Shown here: positions 1-6,571 of the stretch, piece by piece
Position numbering within the stretch: the first letter of the stretch is position 1
How the letters are laid out: every line of letters begins with the position of its first letter
Assembly: GCA_031274465.1 (NCBI GenBank)
Contig: JAISQC010000014.1
Location: 1-7,272 of the forward strand
Reading direction: 5' to 3'
DNA: 7,272 nucleotides
Source: Synergistaceae bacterium
Lineage (GTDB): Bacteria > Synergistota > Synergistia > Synergistales > Synergistaceae
Made by a program: the position numbers and the translations under genes
The notes under the pieces: generated by a model
Database searches by the model: none
What the model was told of the DNA's origin: nothing
Seen by the model: only the letters and a program-made list of their open reading frames with translations

Positions 1-531
1 GCCCACGAGTACATGCAGGCGTTTCAGGGGTTCGGCATCAGGCTGCGCGATTTCCAAAAAGCGTCTTTGGAGGCATGGGTGCAGGAGTTCAGAGGGGATC
101 TAGGCACGGCGCTCACGGACGTCATCGGCATCGACGCGTTCCTGACCGACTTCGATCTGTACTTCGCCAAGCTATTCGACGGCCTCCGCCACGACTCCGG
201 TGACCCTTACGAGTGGGGAGAGAAGGTCATAGCCCACTACAAAAAACTGCGCATCGACCCACGAACCAAGCGCCTCGTCTTCTCTGACGGTCTCGACCTT
301 CACCGCGCCCTCGAAATATACCGCCACTTCAAGGGCCGCATCCAGATATCGTTCGGCATAGGCACCAACCTCACGAACGACACTCCGATACCGGCGCTCA
401 ACATAGTCATGAAGATGACGGGGTGCAACGGCCAGCCCGTCGCCAAGATATCAGACTCGCCCGGCAAGACTACCGGAGTGGACGAGACTTTCATGGCCTA
501 CCTGCGCCAAGTCTTCAACAAACCGGCATAA
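1..531 (+). CDS. pncB: Nicotinate phosphoribosyltransferase, C-terminal part (5' end cut by window)
   Basis: Makes nicotinate mononucleotide from nicotinate and PRPP, with ATP hydrolysis, in the cytoplasmic Preiss-Handler branch of NAD salvage. The frame is open from base 1 and gives 176 visible residues ending in TAA. The E. coli and Salmonella enzymes are about 400 residues, so a little over half is missing. The visible start AHEYMQ matches the AHEW segment of enterobacterial PncB. From recalled numbering, its His (visible residue 2) would be the histidine phosphorylated during catalysis (His219 in Salmonella). Further family blocks follow: GLRHDSGDP at visible residues 61-69, then EWGEKVIAHY, VFSDGLD, SFGIGTNLTND and AKISDSPGK. 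The ATG at 13 is internal, not the start. The gene converges on livF, with a 213-bp spacer between them. Nothing looks broken. The family assignment is secure; the missing N-terminus cannot be judged. Confidence 0.95.
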   Translation, partial: AHEYMQAFQGFGIRLRDFQKASLEAWVQEFRGDLGTALTDVIGIDAFLTDFDLYFAKLFDGLRHDSGDPYEWGEKVIAHYKKLRIDPRTKRLVFSDGLDLHRALEIYRHFKGRIQISFGIGTNLTNDTPIPALNIVMKMTGCNGQPVAKISDSPGKTTGVDETFMAYLRQVFNKPA

Positions 532-570
532 CCGCCCGCGTCGGGGGATGTAAGCGCTTTTCGCTCCGCA

Positions 571-629
571 GCATACGCCCCGGTTCGGCATGTGCATATT
601 CCCGTTCGGGGGCGTATGCGATACGCCCC
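571..629. repeat. Three-arm inverted repeat with competing hairpins
   Basis: Arm A (571-581, GCATACGCCCC) is exactly complementary to arm B (609-619, GGGGCGTATGC). The first nine bases of B (609-617) are also exactly complementary to arm C (621-629, ATACGCCCC), with a 3-base loop. Arm B can therefore pair with A (11 bp, 27-base loop) or with C (9 bp, 3-base loop), but not both. A smaller CCCG-TT-CGGG palindrome lies at 601-610. No clean T-run follows C directly; the nearest is TTTTT at 640-644. It lies between converging genes, so it could act on either transcript's 3' end. The look is that of a dispersed intergenic repeat, but only one copy is visible here. Confidence 0.6.
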
Positions 630-661
630 TACATAGTGCTTTTTCCTCAGGGCACCCCACC

Positions 662-695
662 ACCGCACGCGGTCCTCCTCCCCCATTGGGGGAGG
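662..695. repeat. Tandem short palindromes (ACCGC/GCGGT and CCTCCCCC/GGGGGAGG)
   Basis: Two perfect palindromes sit side by side. ACCGC (662-666) faces GCGGT (669-673). CCTCCCCC (677-684) faces GGGGGAGG (688-695), an 8-bp stem with a 3-base loop. The second stem is very stable but is followed by TAAAATCC on the + strand and AGGACC on the - strand, so it is not a canonical intrinsic terminator. It may still block or process the convergent pncB and livF transcripts. This arrangement resembles GC-rich palindromic elements scattered between genes in many anaerobes. Membership of a named family is not shown. Confidence 0.5.
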
Positions 696-744
696 TAAAA
701 TCCTTTAAGCTCGCTATTTTTGATGTTTGAGTCAGCCTATGGCT

Positions 745-1464
745 TTATCCTCCGAGATACGCTTCCTTGACCTTGGGATTCTCCAGCAGCTCGGCGCCGG
801 AGCCCTCCAGTGTTACGCACCCGACCTCCAGCACGTATGCCTTGTGGGCTATTTTGAGGGCGGCAAACGCGTTCTGCTCGACCAGAAGTATGGTGCGGCC
901 CTCGCGGTTTATCTCTTTTATGACTTCGAAGACTTCGGAGACCAGAATCGGCGCAAGCCCCAGCGACGGTTCGTCGAGCATCAGAAGGTCGGGGTGGCTC
1001 ATGAGCGCGCGCGCCACCGACAGCATCTGCTGCTCGCCCCCCGACAGCGTCCCGCCCTTTTGCCTCCGGCGCTCCCTCAGCCTGGGAAATAGCGTGTAGC
1101 CGTATTCGATGTCGCGGGCTATGCCGTCGCGGTCGCTGCGGCTGTAAGCGCCGAGCATGAGGTTTTCCTCGACCGAGAGGTGCGGCAGTATTCTGCGCCC
1201 CTCCGGGCAGAGCGAGATGCCGAGCCTCACCATGACCTCCGGCTGTTTCCCGAGCAGGGAGATGGATTCCCCGCTTCTCGCCGTGTAGGTAACGCTTCCC
1301 TTCGCGCCCTTCACGAGCCCGGCGATGCTGCGTATGGCGCTGCTCTTCCCTGCGCCGTTCGCCCCGATCAGAGTGACTATCTCCCCACGCTTTATCGAAA
1401 TTGACGTGTCTTTTACGGCATGAATCCCTCCGTACCAGACGTTGAGGTTTTTTATCTCAAGCAT
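745..1464 (-). CDS. livF: Branched-chain amino acid ABC transporter, ATP-binding protein LivF
   Basis: One of two cytoplasmic ATPases powering the LivKHMGF importer. It has 239 residues, matching the roughly 237 of E. coli LivF. Walker A is GANGAGKS at residues 34-41, the signature is LSGGEQQ at 140-146, and Walker B ends in LMLDEPSLGLAP (about 161-172). The Q-loop position reads PEGRR (87-91) and the switch position reads LVEQN (194-198). Both substitutions are normal for LivF and separate it from LivG. The protein ends in the family-typical AYLGG. The ATG at 1464 follows AGGAGG with 9-base spacing, and the gene overlaps the end of livG by 8 bp, which implies translational coupling. It is the last gene of the operon. 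No classic terminator follows; the palindromic spacer at 532-744 comes next. Confidence 0.95.
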   Translation of the reverse strand: MLEIKNLNVWYGGIHAVKDTSISIKRGEIVTLIGANGAGKSSAIRSIAGLVKGAKGSVTYTARSGESISLLGKQPEVMVRLGISLCPEGRRILPHLSVEENLMLGAYSRSDRDGIARDIEYGYTLFPRLRERRRQKGGTLSGGEQQMLSVARALMSHPDLLMLDEPSLGLAPILVSEVFEVIKEINREGRTILLVEQNAFAALKIAHKAYVLEVGCVTLEGSGAELLENPKVKEAYLGG

Positions 1465-2275
1465 GGGCTACAGCCTCCTTGCCAAGATACGCTTCTATCA
1501 CCCTTGGGTTGGCCTTTATCTCGTTCGGGGCGCCGTCGGCTATGAGCTCTCCCTGATCCAGCACCCATATATGCTCGCAGACGCCCATCACTACCTTCAT
1601 ATCGTGTTCTATCAGGAGTATCGAGAGGCTGAATTCATCGCGAAGCCTTCTGATGAAATCGAGCAGCTCTGCCGACTCCTGTGGGTTCATGCCTGCCGCC
1701 GGTTCGTCGAGCAATAGGAACGAAGGCTTCGTGGCGAGGGCGCGCGCGATCTCGAGCCTTCTCTGAGCGCCGTAGGGGAGCGATGACGCCGGAGAGTCGG
1801 CGTATTTTTCGAGGCCGAGCCTTTCCAGCAGCGAGTACGCGCCGCTGGCTATCTCCCGCTCCTCGCGCGCCGCCGCAGGGAACGCGTATGAGAACATGTT
1901 CATCCACCATGTCCCTCTCTGGCGCAGATGAGCTCCGACCATGACGTTCTGCATGGCAGTCCCGTTGTTGAAGAGCCTTATGTTCTGAAACGTGCGGGCG
2001 ATCCCGGCCTTGCACACTTTATGAGGGGGAAGGCCGGTCAATCTGACGGACTCCGAAGGAGCGCGCGAAAATTCGACGTAGCCCGATGTCGGCTTGTAGA
2101 AACCCGTTATCACGTTGAATGCCGTCGTCTTACCGGCGCCGTTCGGGCCAATGAGGCCGACGATGCTTCCGCGGGGGATGGACATCGTTACGCCGCTCAC
2201 TGCGACAAGCCCGCTGAAACGAAGGGTGACGCCGTTGAGGGAGAGTATCGCGTCGCCCGATTTTGTCGGCGTCAT
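1457..2275 (-). CDS. livG: Branched-chain amino acid ABC transporter, ATP-binding protein LivG
   Basis: Second cytoplasmic ATPase of the importer, pairing with LivF beneath LivH/LivM. It has 272 residues against about 255 in E. coli. Walker A is GPNGAGKT at 43-50. The Q-loop is in ARTFQNIRLF (93-102, Gln97). The ABC signature has the LivG form LPYGAQRR (166-173), where most ABC proteins have LSGGQ. Walker B is FLLLDEPAAGMNP (186-198), and the switch His is H224 in IEHDMKVVM. The C-terminus carries the BCAA-type tail with ANPRVIEAYLG. The extra length is a short polar N-terminal lead (residues 1-8) and a tail after AYLG. The ATG overlaps the livM stop as ATGA (4 bp). A weak GAGGGG lies 7 bases before it, so translation probably depends on coupling to livM. 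Confidence 0.95.
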   Translation of the reverse strand: MTPTKSGDAILSLNGVTLRFSGLVAVSGVTMSIPRGSIVGLIGPNGAGKTTAFNVITGFYKPTSGYVEFSRAPSESVRLTGLPPHKVCKAGIARTFQNIRLFNNGTAMQNVMVGAHLRQRGTWWMNMFSYAFPAAAREEREIASGAYSLLERLGLEKYADSPASSLPYGAQRRLEIARALATKPSFLLLDEPAAGMNPQESAELLDFIRRLRDEFSLSILLIEHDMKVVMGVCEHIWVLDQGELIADGAPNEIKANPRVIEAYLGKEAVAHA

Positions 2276-3345
2276 GACGCGCCCCTCTCTTTCAAAGCGC
2301 GGCCGCAGAACGAGAAGAAGCGATCCCAGCTAAATTCGTTCATTCCCATTATGCCATCGCGCCTGAAGATTATTATCACTATCAGCAGGACCGAGAATAT
2401 CACCATTCTCATCCCCGGGACGCCCGGTATTTGGATCGAGCCCACAGTCACCGGGTTTTCGACGAAGCGAAGCCATTCGAGCATGGTCGTGACCAGCACT
2501 GACCCGACTACGCTCCCGGTTATGGAGCCGAGCCCGCCCACCACGACGATCATAAGGAGGCTGTAGGTCTGGGTTATCATGAACATCTTAGGGTCGATGG
2601 TGGTGATGAGGTTCCCCATCAGCGCGCCTCCGACTCCAGCGCCAAAACATCCCATCGTGAAGGCCAGGACCCGCGTCGAAAAGGTGTTCACTCCCATCGT
2701 CTTAGCGGCGATTTCATCATCCCTCACCGCCCTCAGCACATTGCCGAAGTTGCTCCTCATGAGGCGCGTCATGCATATCAGGACCACGAGGAGGCAGCCG
2801 TAGCTCATCCACAGGCTCGTGTGGGATGGGATGCCCTTCAGGCCAAGCGGGCCGTTGGTTATCGGAGTCAGATTGGTTATGAGTATGCGGATTATCTCGG
2901 AAAAACCGAGCGTCGCTATGCCCAGATAGTCGCCGCCGAGCCTCAGCACCGGCATGGCTATCAGGCACCCGAACAGCGCCGCGAAAAGCCCCGCCGCGAT
3001 GAGCGAGACGATAAACGGGGCGTGTATGCCGGGAAGCCACGGCGCGATCGGGTCCAGTATCCACATGGCAACTTTCTGCTCTGGGGTGAGTATCAGGAGC
3101 GCCGAGACGTACGCGCCTATCGCCATGAAGCCCGCGTGCCCGAGCGAGAACATTCCGGCCATTCCGTATATCAGGTTCAGGCTGAGCCCAAGTATCGCAT
3201 TGATGGCGATCAGATTGATTATGCGAATCTTATATCCGTCGAGGTGGCTCTGCGCCCACCACAGAAACGAGACGAAAAGCGCCAGCGCTATCAGGGTCAT
3301 CGCTTTGTTTCGGGCGGGGTTTTTATTTTCGCTCGGTTGGCTCAT
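2272..3345 (-). CDS. livM: Branched-chain amino acid ABC transporter, permease LivM
   Basis: Inner-membrane channel subunit that forms a heterodimer with LivH. It has 357 residues. A polar N-terminus (1-15) is followed by a first hydrophobic segment (16-31) and then repeated membrane segments up to about residue 330. Family hallmarks are LNLIYGMAGMFSLGHAGF (56-73), a loop LRLGGDYLGIATLGFSE, the cytoplasmic ATPase-coupling loop RAVRDDEIAAKTMGV (about 206-220) and the segment VVGGLGSITGSVVG. The tail after the last membrane segment is basic. E. coli LivM is longer (about 425) because of an N-terminal extension; a length near 350 is common elsewhere. The ATG overlaps the livH stop by 4 bp (ATGA) and is preceded by GGAGG at 7-base spacing, so it can also initiate well independently. 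Confidence 0.94.
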   Translation of the reverse strand: MSQPSENKNPARNKAMTLIALALFVSFLWWAQSHLDGYKIRIINLIAINAILGLSLNLIYGMAGMFSLGHAGFMAIGAYVSALLILTPEQKVAMWILDPIAPWLPGIHAPFIVSLIAAGLFAALFGCLIAMPVLRLGGDYLGIATLGFSEIIRILITNLTPITNGPLGLKGIPSHTSLWMSYGCLLVVLICMTRLMRSNFGNVLRAVRDDEIAAKTMGVNTFSTRVLAFTMGCFGAGVGGALMGNLITTIDPKMFMITQTYSLLMIVVVGGLGSITGSVVGSVLVTTMLEWLRFVENPVTVGSIQIPGVPGMRMVIFSVLLIVIIIFRRDGIMGMNEFSWDRFFSFCGRALKERGAS

Positions 3346-4235
3346 ATCTTATCCTCCAGCTTTTCCCCCATCAACCCGGTGGGTTTGATGAGCAGGATCG
3401 CTATGAGGAGGATGAACGCGAACGCGTCCCTGAATCCGGACAGATCGGGGAAGAACGCCACCGACATTATCTCCACGAACCCGAGCGAGATGCCTCCCAG
3501 CATGGCGCCGGGGATGGAGCCTATCCCGCCAAACACTGCGGCTATGAACGCCTTGAATCCGGGCATTATGCCCATCAGCGGCTCGACCCTGGGATAACGG
3601 AGGGCCCACATGACGCCGGCGACGGCGGCCAAGGCGGAGCCGATGGCGAACGTGAGGGCGATTATCCTGTCCACAGATACGCCCATGAGCCGCGTCGTCT
3701 CTATGTCGTGCGAGATCGAGCGCATGGCGAGCCCCGGTTTTGTCCTGTATACCATCCACAATAAAGCCCCTACTAGCACGAACGAGATGACCGGAACCAT
3801 GATGCCAAGGGGAACCAGCCTCACTCCACCCAATGAAAAAGCGCGCATGAGCGCAGGGGGCTGGACGACAGGCCGCGGCATTCCTGAGAATATGACTATC
3901 GATATGTTTTCAATGAAAAAAGACACGCCGATCGCGCTGATGAGCGCCGAGATGCGCGGCGCGTCACGCAGCGGCCTGTACGCTATCCTATCGACGAGCA
4001 GCCCGCACAATGTCGCCCCCGCCACGGCGATTATCAGGCCAAGCGCCCATGGCAGCTTGTATTGGATCGTCGCGAAGAAGACGAAGTACGCCCCCAGCAT
4101 GAATATGTCTCCGTGAGCGAAGTTTATCAGGCGAAGAATCCCGTATACCATGGTATATCCTATGGCGATTAGCCCGTACAGAGAACCCAGGCCAAGCGCG
4201 TTGATGAAATGCTGCATGAACATGTTAAGTTCCAA
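3342..4235 (-). CDS. livH: Branched-chain amino acid ABC transporter, permease LivH
   Basis: Inner-membrane channel partner of LivM. Numbered from the chosen start it has 297 residues (E. coli LivH about 308). The N-terminal signature LGSLYGLIAIGYTMVYGILRLINFAHGDIFMLGAY is seen in pieces, with INFAHGD at 37-43. The ATPase-coupling loop MRSISHDIETTRLMGV is at 171-186, and FGGIGSIPGAMLGG is near the C-terminus. Membrane segments run throughout. Start choice: the frame opens with TTG at 4250, but that codon overlaps GGAGG (4244-4248), the only good ribosome binding site here. An in-frame TTG at 4235 lies 8 bases beyond GGAGG and gives MELNMFMQHF. The first in-frame ATG (4223) is 20 bases away. 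I therefore prefer TTG at 4235. It is separated from livK by a strong hairpin (4254-4291). Confidence 0.92.
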   Translation of the reverse strand: MELNMFMQHFINALGLGSLYGLIAIGYTMVYGILRLINFAHGDIFMLGAYFVFFATIQYKLPWALGLIIAVAGATLCGLLVDRIAYRPLRDAPRISALISAIGVSFFIENISIVIFSGMPRPVVQPPALMRAFSLGGVRLVPLGIMVPVISFVLVGALLWMVYRTKPGLAMRSISHDIETTRLMGVSVDRIIALTFAIGSALAAVAGVMWALRYPRVEPLMGIMPGFKAFIAAVFGGIGSIPGAMLGGISLGFVEIMSVAFFPDLSGFRDAFAFILLIAILLIKPTGLMGEKLEDKI

Positions 4236-4243
4236 CGAAAACG

Positions 4244-4248
4244 CCTCC
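4244..4248 (-). promoter_or_regulatory. livH ribosome binding site deciding a TTG start
   Basis: GGAGG on the - strand sits 8 bases before the in-frame TTG at 4235-4233, and 20 bases before the first ATG. It overlaps the outermost TTG of the frame at 4250, which makes that codon unlikely. The site begins 5 bases after the base of the 15-bp hairpin, so folding or ribosome/RNase events at the hairpin could affect livH initiation. Confidence 0.6.
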
Positions 4249-4253
4249 AATTC

Positions 4254-4291
4254 AAAGAGCGGCGAGAAGAAAACATTTCTCGCCGCTCTTT
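4254..4291 (-). promoter_or_regulatory. 15-bp perfect hairpin between livK and livH (attenuator or mRNA-stabilising stem)
   Basis: AAAGAGCGGCGAGAA (4254-4268) is exactly complementary to 4277-4291, leaving an 8-base loop at 4269-4276. On the transcribed - strand it begins 17 bases after the livK stop codon and ends with CTCTTTGAATTGG. The short, interrupted U-run makes it a leaky terminator at best. Many binding-protein importers place such a stem after the first gene. It protects the upstream mRNA from 3' exonucleases and cuts read-through, so binding protein outnumbers permease. That role is inferred from position and structure. Confidence 0.75.
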
Positions 4292-4308
4292 ATCCTGTAT
4301 CCGCAGTT

Positions 4309-5433
4309 CTATGGGACTATCGTGCCGATAAACTGCTTCTTTCCGTCCTTGATTTGAAGGATGCCAAGATCCTTCTGGGGGTTGTGGTCCTCGTCAAACG
4401 TAGTTGTCCCAGTGACGGTCAGGACGTCCTTGGTGGCTTCGAGGGCGTCGCGGATTTTCTCTGGCTCCGCGCTCCCGGCGCGCGTGATGGCGTCGATTAT
4501 CAGGATGTAGGAATCGTAGCCGAGCGCGGCGTTTGCGTTGGGATCCTTGCCAGGATACTTTTTGTACCAGTTCTCAGTGAACTTCTTCGCTATCGGGTTC
4601 ATGTCCGGCATGTCGGGCGCGTACGCGAAACCCGTGTAGAGGAAGCCCTCTATGGCGTCGCCGCCGAGGGTGGCCATCTCGGGGTTGTCCATGGCGTCCC
4701 CTCCCATAAAACGGAACGTCGCCCCAAGTTCCTTCGCCTGCTTCAGCACTATTGCGCCCTCGGCGAAGTAAGCGGGAAGGAACACGATGTCCGGGTTTTT
4801 GGAGATTATCTCAGTGATCTGCGCGGTGAAATCCTGGTCTCCCGACTGATATCTGACCTCGGAGACGATCTCCCCGCCGAGATTGGCGAAAGCCTGCTTG
4901 AAGAAGTTAGCGAGCCCGACCCCGTAGTCGCTGGCAACGTCTACCAGTATGGCCGCCTTTTTGAACCCGAGCTCCTTATACGCGTACGCCGCCGCGCCGG
5001 CGCCCTGAAGAGGGTCTATGAAACACGCGCGGAACGTGTACTTCTTGCCCTGCGTGACAAGAGGGTTCGTAGCGCTCGTTGCGACGACGGGAATGCGCCC
5101 GACCTCCGCCACCTCTCCTCCCGCTATCGCGAGGCCCGACGCGTACGTCCCGATGATAGCGAGGACCTTGTCCCTCTCGATGAGGCGGGTTACCGCGTTT
5201 GCCGCCTCGACCTTGTCGGACTTGTTATCGACGATGACCAATTCGACCTTCTTCCCCAGCACCTCGGGGAACTCCTCCATAGCGAGCTGCACTCCCTCCA
5301 GCTCGAGTTGGCCTCCGAACGCGTTCTGACCGGTGAGGCAATTGTAAAACCCGATCTTGATCGCGTCATCCGCCGCAAAAGCCGCGCCTACGACGAACAA
5401 ACAGAAAAAAACAGCCAATAACAACTTACGCAC
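4309..5433 (-). CDS. livK: Branched-chain amino acid ABC transporter, periplasmic substrate-binding protein
   Basis: Periplasmic Leu/Ile/Val-type binding protein (type I fold) that delivers substrate to LivHM. It has 374 residues from the chosen start, close to the E. coli LivJ/LivK length. Residues 1-20 are a Sec signal peptide: basic MRK, a hydrophobic core to about 15, and cleavage expected after AFA (18-20). No lipobox precedes a Cys, so the mature protein should be soluble. Family landmarks are IKIGFYNCLTGQNAFGG near the mature N-terminus, GTYASG, ATSATNPLVTQG, VASDYGVGLA, a hinge-crossing FLPAYFAEGA, and ALGYDSYILI towards the C-terminus. Start choice: GTG at 5442 directly abuts AAGGGGA, while the in-frame GTG at 5433 lies 9 bases beyond it and gives the cleaner signal peptide. 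Substrate could be any branched-chain or hydrophobic amino acid; livJ and livK cannot be told apart here. Confidence 0.93.
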   Translation of the reverse strand: MRKLLLAVFFCLFVVGAAFAADDAIKIGFYNCLTGQNAFGGQLELEGVQLAMEEFPEVLGKKVELVIVDNKSDKVEAANAVTRLIERDKVLAIIGTYASGLAIAGGEVAEVGRIPVVATSATNPLVTQGKKYTFRACFIDPLQGAGAAAYAYKELGFKKAAILVDVASDYGVGLANFFKQAFANLGGEIVSEVRYQSGDQDFTAQITEIISKNPDIVFLPAYFAEGAIVLKQAKELGATFRFMGGDAMDNPEMATLGGDAIEGFLYTGFAYAPDMPDMNPIAKKFTENWYKKYPGKDPNANAALGYDSYILIIDAITRAGSAEPEKIRDALEATKDVLTVTGTTTFDEDHNPQKDLGILQIKDGKKQFIGTIVP

Positions 5434-5485
5434 CCTTACCACTCCCCTTAATGTGTGTTAAAAACCGGAATATGAACTTCCATGA

Positions 5486-6571
5486 TCATATGATAGCACA
5501 TAATTTAATATTTTCGAATAGCCTATGCAGGTTCTCTTCAAACGGCGGCAACACTATGCCGCGTTCGGTGACGATTGCCGATACCAGCTCGCTGTCCGTC
5601 ACGTCGAAGGCGGGGTTGTAAACCGACGCGCCTTCCGGCGCCATGCGCTCCGCGTACCACATCTCGGTCACTTCGCGCCCCTCCCTCTCCTCTATGGCGA
5701 TGCCCTCTCCGCCCGGCACGCTCATGTCTATGGTGGAGGTTGGGGCGCAGACGTAAAACGGTATGCCGTAATGCCTGGCGATTATCGCCACGCCCGAAGT
5801 GCCTATCTTGTTGCAGACATCGCCGTTCGCGGCAATCCTGTCGCCTCCGACGAAGACCGCCTGGACCCATCCGTTTTTCATCACTCTCGACGCCATGCTG
5901 TCGCAAATCACAGTCGTGTCCACGCCATCCGCCACCAGCTCGCATGCCGTGAGGCGCGCGCCTTGCAGCAGGGGGCGGGTTTCGTCGGCGAAAACCTTGA
6001 AGTTGTATCCGCGCTCCCGCCCGAGGTGGATAGGCGCAAGCGCCGTTCCATATTTAACCGTGGCAAGAGCGCCGGCGTTGCAGTGGGTGAGTATCCCGTC
6101 ACCGTCTTTTATCAGGCTGAGGCCATATTCACCGATCGCCCGGCAGGCACTGACATCCTCGTCGCGAATTTTGACGGCCTCGCGCCGGAGCAGCTCTTTG
6201 ATCTCGGGCACGGTCGAATTTTCGTTGCCGCTCACAACCCGCTCCATGCGGTCCAATGCCCAGAAAAGGTTGACTGCGGTAGGCCGCGATGACGCGAGGT
6301 ATTCTTTAGCCGCCTTGAATCTCGAATAAAAAACGCCGTAATCGTCCGAGTCGATCTCAAGCGCGGCAAGATAGGCCCCGATGGCGGCTGCGACGCCTAT
6401 CGCGGGCGCCCCCCGAACTTGAAGGAGGCTTATGGCCCTGTGAATGTCTGTCTGTTTCGTAAGCGACAAAAATTCCACTGCGCCGGGAAGTTTCGTCTGG
6501 TCTATTATCACCAGCGCGTTGTTTTCGCCGTCAAGCGCGACTGTGTCGTGATTCAGGATATCTTGCGTCAT
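5486..6571 (-). CDS. mtnA: S-methyl-5-thioribose-1-phosphate isomerase (MtnA family; possible 5-deoxyribose-1-phosphate isomerase)
   Basis: Converts the aldose 1-phosphate of methylthioribose to the ribulose 1-phosphate; relatives accept 5-deoxyribose 1-phosphate. It has 361 residues, near the family length of about 350. VRGAPAIG (52-59) is the phosphate-binding block. The catalytic Cys is C164 in LTHCNAGALA (161-170), and the catalytic Asp is D244 in VGGDRIAANGD (241-251), equivalent to Cys160 and Asp240 of the Bacillus enzyme. CDSMAS (223-228) and the C-terminal AFDVT block are also present. These features separate it from eIF2B-type regulatory homologues. The ATG overlaps the stop of the upstream aldolase gene as ATGA (4 bp). 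That partner points to the DHAP shunt or 5-deoxyribose disposal, not the classical methionine salvage route through MtnB. A GGAAGGG lies just upstream. It ends 52 bp before the livK start. Confidence 0.92.
   Translation of the reverse strand: MTQDILNHDTVALDGENNALVIIDQTKLPGAVEFLSLTKQTDIHRAISLLQVRGAPAIGVAAAIGAYLAALEIDSDDYGVFYSRFKAAKEYLASSRPTAVNLFWALDRMERVVSGNENSTVPEIKELLRREAVKIRDEDVSACRAIGEYGLSLIKDGDGILTHCNAGALATVKYGTALAPIHLGRERGYNFKVFADETRPLLQGARLTACELVADGVDTTVICDSMASRVMKNGWVQAVFVGGDRIAANGDVCNKIGTSGVAIIARHYGIPFYVCAPTSTIDMSVPGGEGIAIEEREGREVTEMWYAERMAPEGASVYNPAFDVTDSELVSAIVTERGIVLPPFEENLHRLFENIKLCAII
5490..5518 (-). promoter_or_regulatory. Candidate livK promoter (extended -10), inside the end of mtnA
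   Basis: On the - strand, TATCAT (5495-5490) matches the -10 consensus at five of six positions. It is preceded by TGC (5498-5496), an extended -10. TTCGAA (5518-5513) lies 17 bases upstream as a poor -35. Transcription would start near 5483 and give a leader of about 50 bases before the GTG at 5433. The elements lie in the AT-rich last codons of mtnA. Two overlapping palindromes, ATGATCAT (5482-5489) and ATCATATGAT (5485-5494), cover the -10 and could be an operator. This is pattern matching only. Confidence 0.4.

Larger units (their letters stand above)
532..744. other. Convergent intergenic spacer, no gene seen
   Basis: This is the spacer between the 3' ends of pncB (+) and livF (-). It holds the two palindrome groups listed separately, plus a weak AGCG/CGCT hairpin at 553-565. 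The livF-proximal end (696-744) is AT-richer, with TTTTT at 717-721 on the + strand but no good stem in front of it. I saw no convincing ORF, tRNA or ribosome binding site. Transcription of both neighbours must end here or run into the opposing gene. Confidence 0.6.

Noticed and set aside
733..743. AGCC-ATA-GGCT palindrome just after the livF stop
   Set aside because: Four base pairs with no following U-run on the - strand; expected by chance.
868..1220. LivF lacks the usual Q-loop Gln and switch His (has PEGRR and LVEQN)
   Set aside because: E. coli LivF has the same substitutions, so this is family-typical and not a defect.
2821..3597. + strand open frame (258 codons) opposite livM/livH
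   Set aside because: Antisense shadow crossing the coupled livM-livH junction; no domain and no plausible ribosome binding site noted.
4150..5421. Long + strand open frame (423 codons) opposite livK
   Set aside because: It is antisense to a fully conserved binding-protein gene, has a composition set by the livK codons (rich in Arg, Val, Leu), and matches no family I recognise.
5460..5482. Possible terminator after mtnA (GGAA/TTCC stem then TTTTT on the - strand)
   Set aside because: The stem is only 4 bp of mixed composition and would be too weak for an intrinsic terminator.
5525..6292. + strand open frame (255 codons) opposite mtnA
   Set aside because: Shadow of a gene with intact catalytic motifs; Arg- and His-rich, with no recognisable domain.
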